A stretch of DNA of 64,000 bases from an uncultured Alphaproteobacteria bacterium. GTDB lineage: Bacteria; Pseudomonadota; Alphaproteobacteria; Rs-D84. The position numbers and the translations under genes were made by a program. Numbering within the stretch: the first letter of the stretch is position 1; each line of letters starts with the position of its first letter. Below are positions 33,491 through 42,559 of this stretch, piece by piece. The stretch is from positions 62,001 to 126,000 of the forward strand of contig CARVLU010000003.1 in the NCBI GenBank assembly GCA_949082785.1, written 5' to 3'. Under the pieces are notes generated by a model, which worked only from the letters and a program-made list of their open reading frames with translations, was not told the DNA's origin and did no database searches.

Positions 33491-34207
33491 ATGTTGCGAC
33501 CGTCTTTGCGGAAATCCGACCAAATGCGTCCGGTATCCATGGAAATCAATATCAACAAATGGGCCGAAGGGTCATGTTTAATCAAAATGGGCGGCACGCA
33601 TGTTCTGTGCACGGCGTCAATTGATTATAACCAACCTGTCTGGAAACGCATTCAGAACAAAACCGGCGGTTGGGTCACGGCGGAATATTCAATGTTACCG
33701 CGCGCGGTCGGCACACGCAAAAACCGAGAAACTTTAATGAAAGACCACCGCAGTGCGGAAATTTCCCGTCTGATTGGTCGCGCATTCCGCAGTGTGGTTG
33801 ATATGGAAAAATTGGGCCGCCACACGATTACCATCGACTGTGACGTGATTCAGGCGGACGGCGGCACACGGTGTGCGTCGGTGACGGGGGGCTTTGTCGC
33901 GATGGCGTTGGCGGTGCGCTGGCTGATGGACCAGGGGCGCATTCGTGAAAACCCGATTTTGGATAATGTTGCGGCCATCAGTGCGGGCCTGTGGCAGGGG
34001 GAATTGATTCTGGACCTGGATTTCGAAGAAGATTGCCACGCAGAAATGGATTCAAATTTCGTCGTATCCGGCAATGGTAAATTTGTAGAGGTTCAGGCCA
34101 CCGGCGAAGCGCACCCATTTGCCGCGGACCAAATTGTGACATTAATGCAAATGGCGTCCGACGGGTGCAAACGCCTGATTGAATTACAAAACCAGGTACT
34201 GGAATAA
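33491..34207 (+). CDS. rph: Ribonuclease PH
   Basis: Phosphorolytic 3'-5' exonuclease that trims tRNA 3' ends. The 238-residue RNase PH fold has the start RPSLRKSDQMRPV, phosphate-binding VGTRKNRETLMKDHRSAEI, LGRHTITIDCDVIQADGGTR, and LDLDFEEDCHAEMDSNFV. Length and motifs are standard. It stands alone between terminators. Confidence 0.96.
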   Translation: MLRPSLRKSDQMRPVSMEININKWAEGSCLIKMGGTHVLCTASIDYNQPVWKRIQNKTGGWVTAEYSMLPRAVGTRKNRETLMKDHRSAEISRLIGRAFRSVVDMEKLGRHTITIDCDVIQADGGTRCASVTGGFVAMALAVRWLMDQGRIRENPILDNVAAISAGLWQGELILDLDFEEDCHAEMDSNFVVSGNGKFVEVQATGEAHPFAADQIVTLMQMASDGCKRLIELQNQVLE

Positions 34208-34233
34208 AAAATCCCCCATCCGGGGGATTTTTT
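34206..34233 (+). terminator. Terminator after rph
   Basis: ATCCCCC/GGGGGAT with T7. Confidence 0.85.
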
Positions 34234-34254
34234 TCACAACAATGAAATAGCGCA

Positions 34255-34281
34255 TAAAAAATCCCGCCCATATGGGCGGGA
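34255..34281 (-). terminator. Terminator after rpmG
   Basis: CCCGCCC/GGGCGGG on the minus strand followed by ATTTTTTA. Confidence 0.8.
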
Positions 34282-34297
34282 AATATCTGACCCTGTC

Positions 34298-34477
34298 TTA
34301 GTGGGGCATTTTCGCTTCGGTAAAGACCACATGCTTGCGCAATTTCGGGTCGTATTTACGGAATTTCATTTTGCCCTGGGTATTTTCGGACTTGGTATTT
34401 TTTGTGGTTGTGTAGAAATAGCCGGTTTCTTTGTTTTCCAGCTTTACCACTTCTTTATTGCCTTTTTTAGATGCCAT
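34298..34477 (-). CDS. rpmG: 50S ribosomal protein L33
   Basis: A 59-residue protein found by translating the minus strand: MASKKGNKEVVKLENKETG, then YFYTTTKNTK and MKFRKYDPKLRKHVVF. These are the conserved L33 blocks. It is the Cys-free (zinc-independent) form, since no CxxC pairs occur. It is followed by a terminator and preceded by tRNA-Leu in the same direction. Confidence 0.93.
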   Translation of the reverse strand: MASKKGNKEVVKLENKETGYFYTTTKNTKSENTQGKMKFRKYDPKLRKHVVFTEAKMPH

Positions 34478-34545
34478 TTTATTCTGCCTTTTATTATTCT
34501 GATGCGGATTTTAGGATATATCACAGCCAAAATCAAGTCTTTTTT

Positions 34546-34630
34546 TGGTGCGGGCAAGGAGAATCGAACTCCTATGGGTTACCCCACTGGAACCTAAATC
34601 CAGCGCGTCTGCCAGTTCCGCCATGCCCGC
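34546..34630 (-). tRNA. tRNA-Leu (anticodon TAG)
   Basis: The 85-nt class II cloverleaf has a long variable arm (GTGGGGTAACCCAT), acceptor GCGGGCA paired with TGCCCGC, anticodon loop TTTAGGT and an encoded CCA. Confidence 0.96.
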
Positions 34631-34636
34631 GTCGGA

Positions 34637-34753
34637 TTAATAGACCGGATAATTGCGCGGATAACCGTCCGGCCGCACCAAATCTGATTTCACCCCGCAC
34701 CCGGCAACCCCCAGGGTCACAATGACCAAAAATCCCAGAAATATCTTTTGCAT
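34637..34753 (-). CDS. Tiny lipoprotein, LptM/YifL-like
   Basis: A 38-residue precursor: MQKIFLGFLVIVTLGVAGCG, then VKSDLVRPDGYPRNYPVY. The lipobox VAGC with the mature start CGVKSDLVRP follows the CG-x-K-x-x-L-x-x-P layout of LptM (YifL), which helps mature the LPS translocon LptD. It lies directly upstream of tRNA-Leu rather than beside lysA. The family call rests on this short motif. Confidence 0.65.
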   Translation of the reverse strand: MQKIFLGFLVIVTLGVAGCGVKSDLVRPDGYPRNYPVY

Positions 34754-34875
34754 GTGGCGTATTATATCCAGCGCCCCGGCGTCTGTCAAATACTTACGGC
34801 TGGAAATCAATCCTGTACATTCGTCTGGGTGAATAATTTATCGTTATTCTGCGATACATATCAAAGGAGAGAGTG

Positions 34876-36648
34876 ATGTATTACAGCAACGGAAATTACG
34901 AAGCCTTTGCCCGTCCCATGCCCCCAAAAGATGCGGATAAAAAATCTGCATACCTGGTCGGCAGTGGTCTGGCATCGCTGGCCGCGGCGGTGTTTTTAAT
35001 CCGCGACGGCGGCGTTGACGGCAAAAAAATCCATATTTTTGAAGAACTGGCGGTCCCCGGCGGCAGCATGGACGGCATCTGGAACCCGCAACGGGGCTTT
35101 ATCATTCGCGGCGGCCGTGAAATGGAGGCCCACTTTGAAACCCTGTGGGATTTGTTCCGGTCGATTCCATCGCTGGAAACGGCCGATGCGTCGGTGTTGG
35201 ATGAATTTTATTGGCTGAATAAATCCGACCCCAGCTTTTCGCATGCCCGCGTGATTGAAAAACGTGGCCAGCGTATGAAATCAGACGGCAAATTGACATT
35301 GACACCAACCGCCATCCGGGAATTGGTGAAACTGGCCCTGATGACCGAAGAAGAATTACAAGACGTCCGCATTGACCAAGTCTTTGGCAGCGAATTCTTT
35401 GATTCCAATTTCTGGCTGTATTGGGCGACGATGTTCGCGTTCGAACCATGGTCCAGTGCAATGGAAATGCGGCGCTATATCTTACGCTTTGTGCACCACG
35501 TGGGAACGCTGGCCGATATGTCGGCATTGAAATTCACGCGGTTTAATCAGTATGAATCATTGATTTTGCCGCTGGTGAAATATCTGGAAAAACGCGGCGT
35601 GCAATTCCATTATGATACCCAGGTGACCAACATCGTGGTTGACGCCACCCCGGAAAAAAAGGTCGCGAAAAAAATTGAAATGGTGACGGCCGGCAAGAAA
35701 AAGACGATATCACTGACCCGCAACGATTTGGTGTTCGTGACCAACGGTTCAATTACAGAAAGCAGCACATATGGCACCAATGATTCCCCGGCGCCAACGC
35801 CGACCGACATTGGCGGTTCGTGGAAACTGTGGAAAAAATTGGCGGCGCAATCGCCCGATTTCGGCCATCCGGAAAAGTTCTGTGAAAACATCCCGGCCGA
35901 CAACTGGGTCATCAGCGCGACGGTAACGTTGAAAGATGACAGCGTCACCCCGTACATCGAAAAAATATGCAAGAAAGACCCGCACAGCGGTTCCATCGTC
36001 AGCAGTGGCCCCGTCACGATAAAAGATTCCAATTGGTTGTACGGGTTCAGCATTTCGCGCCAACCGCATTTCCGTGCCCAGAAAAAGAACCAAACGATTG
36101 TCTGGCTGTATGGTCTGTTTTCCGACCGACCGGGTAATTATATAAAGAAGAAAATCACCGAATGTACCGGCGCCGAACTGTGCGCGGAATGGTTGTACCA
36201 CATTGGTGTGCCCGAATCCCAGATTATGGAAATCGCGACAACGTCCGCCAACACCGTTCCGTGCCATATGCCGTTTATCACGACGTATTTCATGCCGCGC
36301 GCGTTGGGGGATCGGCCACTGGTGGTGCCAAACGGGTCGGTGAACCTGGCGTTTATCGGCAATTACGCGGAAACCGTTCGCGACACGGTGTTCACGACCG
36401 AATATTCCGTCCGCACCGCAATGGAAGCGGTCTATACCCTGATGAACGTTGACCGTGGTGTGCCAGAAGTGTTCGGTTCATGCTTTGACGTACGTGTTTT
36501 GCTGCGCAGTCTGTATTTCTTGACGGACAAGAAATCATTGCGCCAGATGAAGCTGCCGTGGTTTATGTCACTGATTGAACGGCGCGGGATGAAGAAAATC
36601 CAAAACACATACATCGAAGAACTGTTGCGCGACGCGCATTTGGTGTAA
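34876..36648 (+). CDS. ohyA: Oleate hydratase
   Basis: FAD-dependent enzyme that adds water to the cis-9 double bond of oleic and linoleic acid, giving 10-hydroxy fatty acids. The 590-residue protein matches the family across its length: MYYSNGNYEAFARP, the FAD motif AYLVGSGLASLAAAVFLIRDG, FEELAVPGGSMDG, the catalytic-region GGREMEAHFETLWDLF with the conserved Glu, the FAFEPWSSAMEMRRY block, and NLAFIGNYAETVRDTVFTTEYS. AAAGGAG precedes the ATG. The family is typical of gut bacteria exposed to host and dietary fatty acids, where it serves detoxification. It is monocistronic, with its own terminator. Confidence 0.95.
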   Translation: MYYSNGNYEAFARPMPPKDADKKSAYLVGSGLASLAAAVFLIRDGGVDGKKIHIFEELAVPGGSMDGIWNPQRGFIIRGGREMEAHFETLWDLFRSIPSLETADASVLDEFYWLNKSDPSFSHARVIEKRGQRMKSDGKLTLTPTAIRELVKLALMTEEELQDVRIDQVFGSEFFDSNFWLYWATMFAFEPWSSAMEMRRYILRFVHHVGTLADMSALKFTRFNQYESLILPLVKYLEKRGVQFHYDTQVTNIVVDATPEKKVAKKIEMVTAGKKKTISLTRNDLVFVTNGSITESSTYGTNDSPAPTPTDIGGSWKLWKKLAAQSPDFGHPEKFCENIPADNWVISATVTLKDDSVTPYIEKICKKDPHSGSIVSSGPVTIKDSNWLYGFSISRQPHFRAQKKNQTIVWLYGLFSDRPGNYIKKKITECTGAELCAEWLYHIGVPESQIMEIATTSANTVPCHMPFITTYFMPRALGDRPLVVPNGSVNLAFIGNYAETVRDTVFTTEYSVRTAMEAVYTLMNVDRGVPEVFGSCFDVRVLLRSLYFLTDKKSLRQMKLPWFMSLIERRGMKKIQNTYIEELLRDAHLV

Positions 36649-36660
36649 CACCATTTTGCA

Positions 36661-36690
36661 AAAAAAATCCCCCGGTTGGGGGATTTTTAT
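36661..36690 (+). terminator. Terminator after ohyA
   Basis: ATCCCCC/GGGGGAT with T5. Confidence 0.85.
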
Positions 36691-36708
36691 TTTGAAAAAA
36701 TTCATTTC

Positions 36709-36737
36709 TTGACACGGTTGTCGGTGGATGGTAATTA
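36709..36737 (+). promoter_or_regulatory. Promoter of the MATE gene
   Basis: Perfect TTGACA, 17-base spacer, TAATTA(T). Confidence 0.6.
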
Positions 36738-36776
36738 TCACAGGCTTTTATTTTTTATGCAGTGTGGGGGAATGAA

Positions 36777-38153
36777 ATGATACGTAATCAAAGCCAAAAA
36801 ATCGAATTATTGGGCCAGGCACCGGTGCGACGGGCACTGTTGGCGATGGGGTTGCCCACCATGATTGGCATGGTGATTATGGCACTGTACAATCTGGCCG
36901 ATGCGTATTTTGTAGCCGGATTGGGGACCGGTCCCATGGGCGCAATTTCTGTTTTGTTTCCGCTGTCCCAAATTGTTGTCGGGGTCGCATTGCTGTTTGG
37001 AACGGGGGCTGCATCGTTCATCGCGCGTCTGCTGGGGCGCGATGATGCGACGCACGCAAACCAGGTGGCCAGCACCGCCCTGTACGGTGCGATGGCAACC
37101 GGGGTGTTGGTGATTATTTTAACCATGTTTGGCATGACAAACGTGTTGCGGCTGTGCGGCGCAACAGATGGGATTATGCCGTACGCGGTGACATACACGG
37201 CGATATATTTGCCATTTGCCATTTTTGGGATTTTCAATGTAACCATGAACAACATCGCCACCAGCGAAGGCGCCACCCGCGTCAGCATGCTGGGGATGAT
37301 GGCGGGCGCAATCGCCAATATCATTCTGGACCCGATTTTGATTTATTGGGCCGACATGGGCATCGCCGGGGCCGCAATCGCGACCGCCATTGGGATGATG
37401 ATGTCGTCGGCAATTTATCTGCATTATATTTTCAGCCGCAAAAGCATCTTTACTTTCCGCATCCGCGATTGCCGTTTTAACCGGGAAAACATGGTCGAAA
37501 TTTTAAAAATCGGTGTCCCGACATTGGTGACCAATGTTTTGACCGCGACGTCCGTGACACTGACCAACCGCGCGGCGGCCCCGTTCGGCGATGTCGCCAT
37601 TGCGGCCATGGGGACGGCGATGCGCATTTTGGCCATCGGCGCATTGATGGTATTTGGCTTTATCAAGGGGTTCCAACCCATCGCCGGGTTCAGCTATGGC
37701 GCGCGAAACTTTGACAGATTGCGCGATGTCACCCGCACCGCGATTTGGTGGACGACAACATTTTGCGCGGTCATCGGGGCGATTCTGATTGCGCTGCGCA
37801 CGCCCATCATGGCCCAGTTTGCGGCCGGGAATATGGAAATGATGAACATTGGCCGCACGGCGTTAACCGCGCATTCGGCGGCGCTGGTGACGTTTGGTTT
37901 TTATACGGTTTGTTCATGCCTGTTTCTGGCACTGGGGCGGGCCCGCGCGGGATTGTTTTTGGGCATTTGCCGCCAGGGAATCTGTCTGATACCCGCCATC
38001 ATCATTATGCCGACCATTTGGGGATTAAACGGTGTTTTGTATGCCCAGCCCGTCGCCGACGTTATCGCGTCCATCATCGCCGCGGTTATGACATTGCGTC
38101 TGCAACGCGACATCCGGGCAATGCGTGACGGGGCGGCGCAAAAAAAGCTATGA
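36777..38153 (+). CDS. MATE-family multidrug/Na+ antiporter
   Basis: A 458-residue membrane protein with twelve helices and two homologous halves. The first half has RRALLAMGLPTMIGMVIMALYNLADAYFVAGLGTGPMGAI, and the second half repeats the pattern after MVEILKIGVPTLVTNVLTA. The ATG with GGGGGAATGA upstream is preferred over the GTG five codons earlier. Probably exports cationic drugs or metabolites. It is followed 30 bases later by a small gene on the same strand. Confidence 0.9.
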   Translation: MIRNQSQKIELLGQAPVRRALLAMGLPTMIGMVIMALYNLADAYFVAGLGTGPMGAISVLFPLSQIVVGVALLFGTGAASFIARLLGRDDATHANQVASTALYGAMATGVLVIILTMFGMTNVLRLCGATDGIMPYAVTYTAIYLPFAIFGIFNVTMNNIATSEGATRVSMLGMMAGAIANIILDPILIYWADMGIAGAAIATAIGMMMSSAIYLHYIFSRKSIFTFRIRDCRFNRENMVEILKIGVPTLVTNVLTATSVTLTNRAAAPFGDVAIAAMGTAMRILAIGALMVFGFIKGFQPIAGFSYGARNFDRLRDVTRTAIWWTTTFCAVIGAILIALRTPIMAQFAAGNMEMMNIGRTALTAHSAALVTFGFYTVCSCLFLALGRARAGLFLGICRQGICLIPAIIIMPTIWGLNGVLYAQPVADVIASIIAAVMTLRLQRDIRAMRDGAAQKKL

Positions 38154-38183
38154 CCGGGCGGGCTGGTGTGATATGGTGCCCGT

Positions 38184-38585
38184 ATGCTTCGATTTCGCCG
38201 CGCCGTTTTTTGTTATTACATTCTGAAATTTCCACCCGCGATGCACCCGTGGCTGTTGCTGCTGACGGGGGCACTGCGGCGGGATGGATTTTTGACCATT
38301 GGCGCCGACCACCGAAACCAGGTCGCCATCTGGGTCAGCCGCATGTTCACCAAACAGGAAGATTTTGAAACCATATTACACGTCTTGTTGGGGGACGCAT
38401 TTTTCGAACGAAACAAAGCGGACGTTTTAAAACTGGAACGCGAAGTGGGCCGCCGCGTCATTGATTTATGGGACACCGACCCGATATTTGATCGGTACCC
38501 GCATTTGCGGGGTTTGGGCCGCAATCGTGAATTCGAAGAACGCATGGCCAAAATGAAACAGGCCGCCCGCGAAAAACAAAAATAG
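38184..38585 (+). CDS. Hypothetical protein
   Basis: A 133-residue protein with a basic, hydrophobic N-terminus (about 1-30, possibly a single membrane anchor) and a charged soluble domain with VIDLWDTDPIFDRYPHLRGLG and a helical tail. It may be co-transcribed with the MATE gene. No family recognised. Confidence 0.6.
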   Translation: MLRFRRAVFCYYILKFPPAMHPWLLLLTGALRRDGFLTIGADHRNQVAIWVSRMFTKQEDFETILHVLLGDAFFERNKADVLKLEREVGRRVIDLWDTDPIFDRYPHLRGLGRNREFEERMAKMKQAAREKQK

Positions 38586-38629
38586 CAACGTCCACCGGAA
38601 TAAAAACGGAAAAGATTCCCATAAACTTG

Positions 38630-38657
38630 TTGAAAAAACATCCAAAATATGTATAAT
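38630..38657 (+). promoter_or_regulatory. Promoter of the stand-alone structured RNA
   Basis: TTGAAA, 16-base spacer, perfect TATAAT. Confidence 0.65.
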
Positions 38658-38663
38658 TGTGGT

Positions 38664-38847
38664 CGTGACAGATTATGACCACTGTCACGGGGTGTAGAAA
38701 CCCCGCCAGCAGCGTCCACAGGCGACGTAACGCCTCCAACAGATGGGTTGGAGGGCGGTCGTTATAAGAACCTTCGTTCCAAGGCACCGCACTATCTGCT
38801 GGTAGTTTCTACCCTCCAGCCCACCTTCCGGTCAAGGCGGGCTTTTT
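38664..38847 (+). ncRNA. Stand-alone structured RNA of about 184 nt (same family as the leaders)
   Basis: Has its own promoter and terminator and no downstream gene on that strand (priA is convergent). Two folds compete. In one, P1 GGGTTGGAGG/CCCTCCAGCCC (38745-38822) encloses GCGGT/ACCGC and CTAT/ATAG-type arms. In the other, GGGTGTAGAAAC pairs with GTTTCTACCC and CCAGCAG with CTGCTGG. The P1 3' strand AGCCC is also the 5' strand of the terminator AGCCC-A-CC/GG-C-GGGCT with T5. The size and a long interrupted rod also fit a 6S-like RNA, but homology with the other units argues for the shared family. Confidence 0.6.
38818..38847 (+). terminator. Terminator of the stand-alone RNA
   Basis: AGCCCACC/GGCGGGCT with a single mismatch, then T5. 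The 5' strand overlaps the closing stem of the RNA. Confidence 0.75.
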
Positions 38848-38920
38848 CAGGGGGCGAATAAACTTTCTCTCTCCTAGATGAATGTTTCGCCCCCCATTCC
38901 ATCTGGACATCTGCCGTTTT

Positions 38921-41119
38921 TTACATGAAATTTTGGGGATTTACATCCACCTTTATCCGGATGTTTGCCGGCACGCGCACCGACGACAACCATTGGCGTA
39001 CGGCGGGCTGTAAATTCGCGCGCGCGGGCCCCGATACCAAAAACCGCATCCGATACCAATTACGAATCTGGTAAACACCCGCCGCAATCGGCCCCATGAT
39101 TTTACCACCGCGCATCGCGGGCGCGGCCGCCGCCAATTGGGCACAAAATGATTGCAGGGTGGATTCTTTCTGTCCTTCGACAATTAATGCAATCAGCTGG
39201 CCGTACGGGGGCATCTGGGCGCATCGCCGCGCGGCCATGTCGGACGCCATAAATTCATCACGCGCGCCCGCGCAAATTGCCGTCATCACAGGATGTTCCG
39301 GCTGGTACGTCTGCATCAGCACGCGTCCGGGTGTTGCCCCCCGCCCCGCCCGGCCGGCCACCTGGAACAATTGTTGGAATGTGTGTTCGGCGGCGCGAAA
39401 ATCCGTGCCGTACAATCCCATGTCCGCGTCCACCACCCCGACCAAGGTCAGGTTCGGAAAATGGTGTCCCTTGGCCAGGATTTGCGTGCCGATGATGATG
39501 TCGATTTCGCCATCTTCCATTTTGTGCACCAATCGTTCCAGCGCCGCCCGCGACAGCATGGTATCACTGGACACCAGGGCCGTGCGCGCCCCGGGGAATT
39601 TGGCGGCGACTTCTTCTTCTATGCGTTCAAGACCCGCGCCGCGCATGGTCACATCATTGCCGCAATCGGGACACGTTTTGGGCAATGGGGCCGTTCGCCC
39701 ACACATATGACACAGTAATTTGCCCAGCCGTTTGTGGTACGTCATGCCCACGCTGCAATCGGGGCACTGGGCCGCCCAGCCGCAATGGCGGCATTGCACA
39801 ATGGGGGCAAAGCCGCGCCGGTTGATAAACAGCATTACCTGTTGCCCCGCCCCCAATGTTTCGCCAATTGCATCGCACAGTGGCGCCGACAACATGCCGG
39901 GCCGGGCCGCGTCATCACCGGCCACAACATAATCCGCCGCGCGCCCCCCGCGCATATCAATGGTTTGGATATCGGGCATTTGCGCCCCGCCAAACCGTGA
40001 CGTCAACCGCAACCGCCCGTATTTGCCCAGCGCAACATTTTCCAGCGTTTCCGCGGCGGGCGTCGCACTGGCCAACACAACGGGGAAACCGGCAATCGCC
40101 GCGCGCAATATTGCCATATCACGGGCATGGTAATTGCCCATATCTTCCTGTTTATATGACCCGTCATGTTCTTCGTCAATAATGACCAGGCCCAAATTCT
40201 GCCACGGTAAAAACAGCGCACTGCGCGTGCCGACGACCACACGAATATCGCCCGCCATCACCCCGCGCCAAATTTCACGACGCCGCGCGGCGGTTAAATT
40301 ACTGTGCCATACGACGGGCGGCGCGCCAAATCGTGCGGCAAACCGGTCCATAAACTGCGCCGTCAGGGCAATTTCCGGCATCATCAGCAACACCGACGCC
40401 CCCCGCGCATATGCCCGCCACAGGGCGTCAAAATACACCTGGGTCTTGCCCGAACCAGTAACCCCATCCAACAGATTTACCGAAAAACCGCCCGCATCAA
40501 TGCACCCGGCCAATACGGCGGCGGCGGCGGCTTGGTCCGTGTTCAAGGTAACGGCCCCGGTATCCAAATACTGATACACAAATTGATTGTCGGCGCGCGG
40601 GCGCACATCGGCCGGGACCAAGTTACCACTTTTAATCAACCCGCGCACAACCGACGCCCCGACATGCGCAATATTTTGCACGTCGGCGGCCGACATAGCT
40701 TCGTTATCATTGGCGGCAAAGGCATCGGCCACCATCTGGCGCTGGGTCGTCATTCGGGTTCCATCCGCGATGGCCCACGTATATAATTGTTCCACCCGCG
40801 GCGGGGTAAACGCATCGGGCACATTCAAAATTAATCGCAGAACCGCGCCCGGCGCCATCATGGTCCAATCGGCCATTTTATGAATCCAGCGCAAATCGTT
40901 CGCCGACATCCGCCCATCCAGCACGGCGGACACAGATTTAATTTTCTGGGGCGGCAAATTGCTGTCGCCCGGGCCGATAATCACCCCGACATAGGGCCGC
41001 ATCATTACCGTCACCCGGACCAGTGCCCCAATATCCGCGGGCGCCGTCAAACGATAATCGTACCCCGCGTTGACAACGTTGGGGATTAAGACTTTGACAA
41101 TATCGCCGGCATTAAACAT
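38921..41119 (-). CDS. priA: Primosomal protein N' (replication restart helicase)
   Basis: DEXH helicase that reloads the replisome at stalled forks. The 732-residue protein has an N-terminal 3'-DNA-binding domain (from MFNAGDIVKVLIPN), Walker A DGVTGSGKTQVYF, motif II VIIDEEHDGSYK, motif III VLASATPAAET, then the double zinc-binding region C-x2-C-x6-C-x2-C (CRHCGWAAQCPDCS) and CHMCGR...CPDCG. It ends with LPPYGQLIALIVEG-like and C-terminal domain blocks. Two ATGs precede the chosen one by 3 codons. Confidence 0.96.
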   Translation of the reverse strand: MFNAGDIVKVLIPNVVNAGYDYRLTAPADIGALVRVTVMMRPYVGVIIGPGDSNLPPQKIKSVSAVLDGRMSANDLRWIHKMADWTMMAPGAVLRLILNVPDAFTPPRVEQLYTWAIADGTRMTTQRQMVADAFAANDNEAMSAADVQNIAHVGASVVRGLIKSGNLVPADVRPRADNQFVYQYLDTGAVTLNTDQAAAAAVLAGCIDAGGFSVNLLDGVTGSGKTQVYFDALWRAYARGASVLLMMPEIALTAQFMDRFAARFGAPPVVWHSNLTAARRREIWRGVMAGDIRVVVGTRSALFLPWQNLGLVIIDEEHDGSYKQEDMGNYHARDMAILRAAIAGFPVVLASATPAAETLENVALGKYGRLRLTSRFGGAQMPDIQTIDMRGGRAADYVVAGDDAARPGMLSAPLCDAIGETLGAGQQVMLFINRRGFAPIVQCRHCGWAAQCPDCSVGMTYHKRLGKLLCHMCGRTAPLPKTCPDCGNDVTMRGAGLERIEEEVAAKFPGARTALVSSDTMLSRAALERLVHKMEDGEIDIIIGTQILAKGHHFPNLTLVGVVDADMGLYGTDFRAAEHTFQQLFQVAGRAGRGATPGRVLMQTYQPEHPVMTAICAGARDEFMASDMAARRCAQMPPYGQLIALIVEGQKESTLQSFCAQLAAAAPAMRGGKIMGPIAAGVYQIRNWYRMRFLVSGPARANLQPAVRQWLSSVRVPANIRIKVDVNPQNFM

Positions 41120-41202
41120 GAATGACAAAGTACTTGTTTTTTATGATTTTTTCAATACCATTTATACCGGCAGATAAAAAATTTACAGCAAAGCGGGCCG
41201 CC

Positions 41203-41919
41203 ATGATGAAATTCTTTTTTACGTTGGGTGATTTATTAACATCACTGGTGCCGTTTCCGCGTTGGCGTGAAAATCTGCGCGTGGTTCAATTATACGATTT
41301 TCGGCGCAAATATCGGGCGTTGCGCCATGCGTTCCCCAACATGCCGTTCGGCCATGTCAAAATGGTAAAGGGCGGATGGAACATCGGATTTATCGTTGAC
41401 CGCAAATACGTCTTTAAAATACGCAAATCTTTTGATGGTGGCGCGCGCGTCGATAAAATCATCCGGGAAAAACGCATTACGGACGCATTTTCCGGGATTT
41501 CGCCCATCGCCATTCCCAACATTGACATTATCGAATCCGACGGGCTGACGTTTTATAAATACGACTTTATCCCGGGCCAGAATTTAAATCGATTTTCCCG
41601 CCGCACCATTATGCGTCATCGGGAAAAATGGGGGCGGCAAATCGCACGCTTTATCCACGCGGTACACACCAGTGACCCGGCCGAAATCGGCGATTTGAAA
41701 TCTGGTGATGGCGACGGGTGGAATCACAACGACATTTGCAACAATATTATTGTCAATCCCAAAACGATGGATATTGTGGGTCTGATTGACTGGGAATATT
41801 CGGGATGGGGCACGTTACAGACGGAATTCGACAACACGGTCGCGTTTTCAACGGCCATGCGTCAATCCGGAATCCAGGACGTCGTTATCCGGGAATATAA
41901 AAAGTTGACAAAAGATTAA
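41203..41919 (+). CDS. Aminoglycoside-phosphotransferase-like kinase
   Basis: A 238-residue protein with the APH/choline-kinase fold: Lys in RKYVFKIRKSFDG for ATP binding, the catalytic loop GWNHNDICNNIIVNP (His-x-Asp and Asn) and the metal site VGLIDWEYSGWGT. Starting at MMKFFFTLG avoids overlap with the divergent priA start; an upstream in-frame ATG at 41122 would overlap it. Family members phosphorylate choline, sugars or antibiotics; the substrate here is unknown. A resistance role is not implied. Confidence 0.8.
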   Translation: MMKFFFTLGDLLTSLVPFPRWRENLRVVQLYDFRRKYRALRHAFPNMPFGHVKMVKGGWNIGFIVDRKYVFKIRKSFDGGARVDKIIREKRITDAFSGISPIAIPNIDIIESDGLTFYKYDFIPGQNLNRFSRRTIMRHREKWGRQIARFIHAVHTSDPAEIGDLKSGDGDGWNHNDICNNIIVNPKTMDIVGLIDWEYSGWGTLQTEFDNTVAFSTAMRQSGIQDVVIREYKKLTKD

Positions 41920-41979
41920 AATCCTGTACCATGAATTTGTCCACACATTGATTAACCATCCCAACCCAAGGGGACATTT

Positions 41980-42549
41980 ATGGCACAACAACATCAATTC
42001 AACAAATCATCCGCGGCCACCCGGATGTTCAGCAAAAACTATACCGCATACATTACCGAATTGGTCATGGCAGAATATGGCCCATCATATACATCGGTAC
42101 AGACGCACGGCAAACAATGGCGCAACATTATTAAATGGACCCCAGAAATCGAAGAATTTCTGATTTTGAAATCCAAAATGTTCATCCGTCTGTTGGACAG
42201 CCGCGACAGTGCATCCACCGACCCGCGCTTTCTGTTGGCGTTAACACGTCTGATGGCGGATTATCTGGCAAAATTTTGCATGATGTCGCCCGACGTTCCC
42301 ACCCGGAAAAAGGCGTTCAAAAATCTGCACACCGAATTGTATGACAATTTCGGATATATCCAGCATCTGTTGAATATCCAGGCGCAAAAACGTGCCCTGC
42401 GTGATTCATACGCGCACCAACACACGTCCCCGCGGCAATCCGGCGCGAAACCGGCCGCCCCCACGCCCCAGGATATTGCGGCCCGTTACAGCAACGTGCG
42501 CAATCAAATGGCGGCAATGGCCGGTAAATCCCAAAACCGTACAAAATAA
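41980..42549 (+). CDS. Hypothetical protein
   Basis: A 189-residue soluble protein, helical, with a basic C-terminal tail rich in Ala/Pro/Gln (after residue 140). Preceded by AAGGGGA. It follows the kinase-like gene by 60 bases. No motif recognised. Confidence 0.65.
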   Translation: MAQQHQFNKSSAATRMFSKNYTAYITELVMAEYGPSYTSVQTHGKQWRNIIKWTPEIEEFLILKSKMFIRLLDSRDSASTDPRFLLALTRLMADYLAKFCMMSPDVPTRKKAFKNLHTELYDNFGYIQHLLNIQAQKRALRDSYAHQHTSPRQSGAKPAAPTPQDIAARYSNVRNQMAAMAGKSQNRTK

Positions 42550-42559
42550 TTGTGGTTTT

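Noticed and set aside
38664..38847. Calling the stand-alone RNA 6S RNA or SRP RNA
   Set aside because: Size and promoter fit 6S, but homology to repeated leaders elsewhere does not; the SRP GGAAG tetraloop motif is absent.
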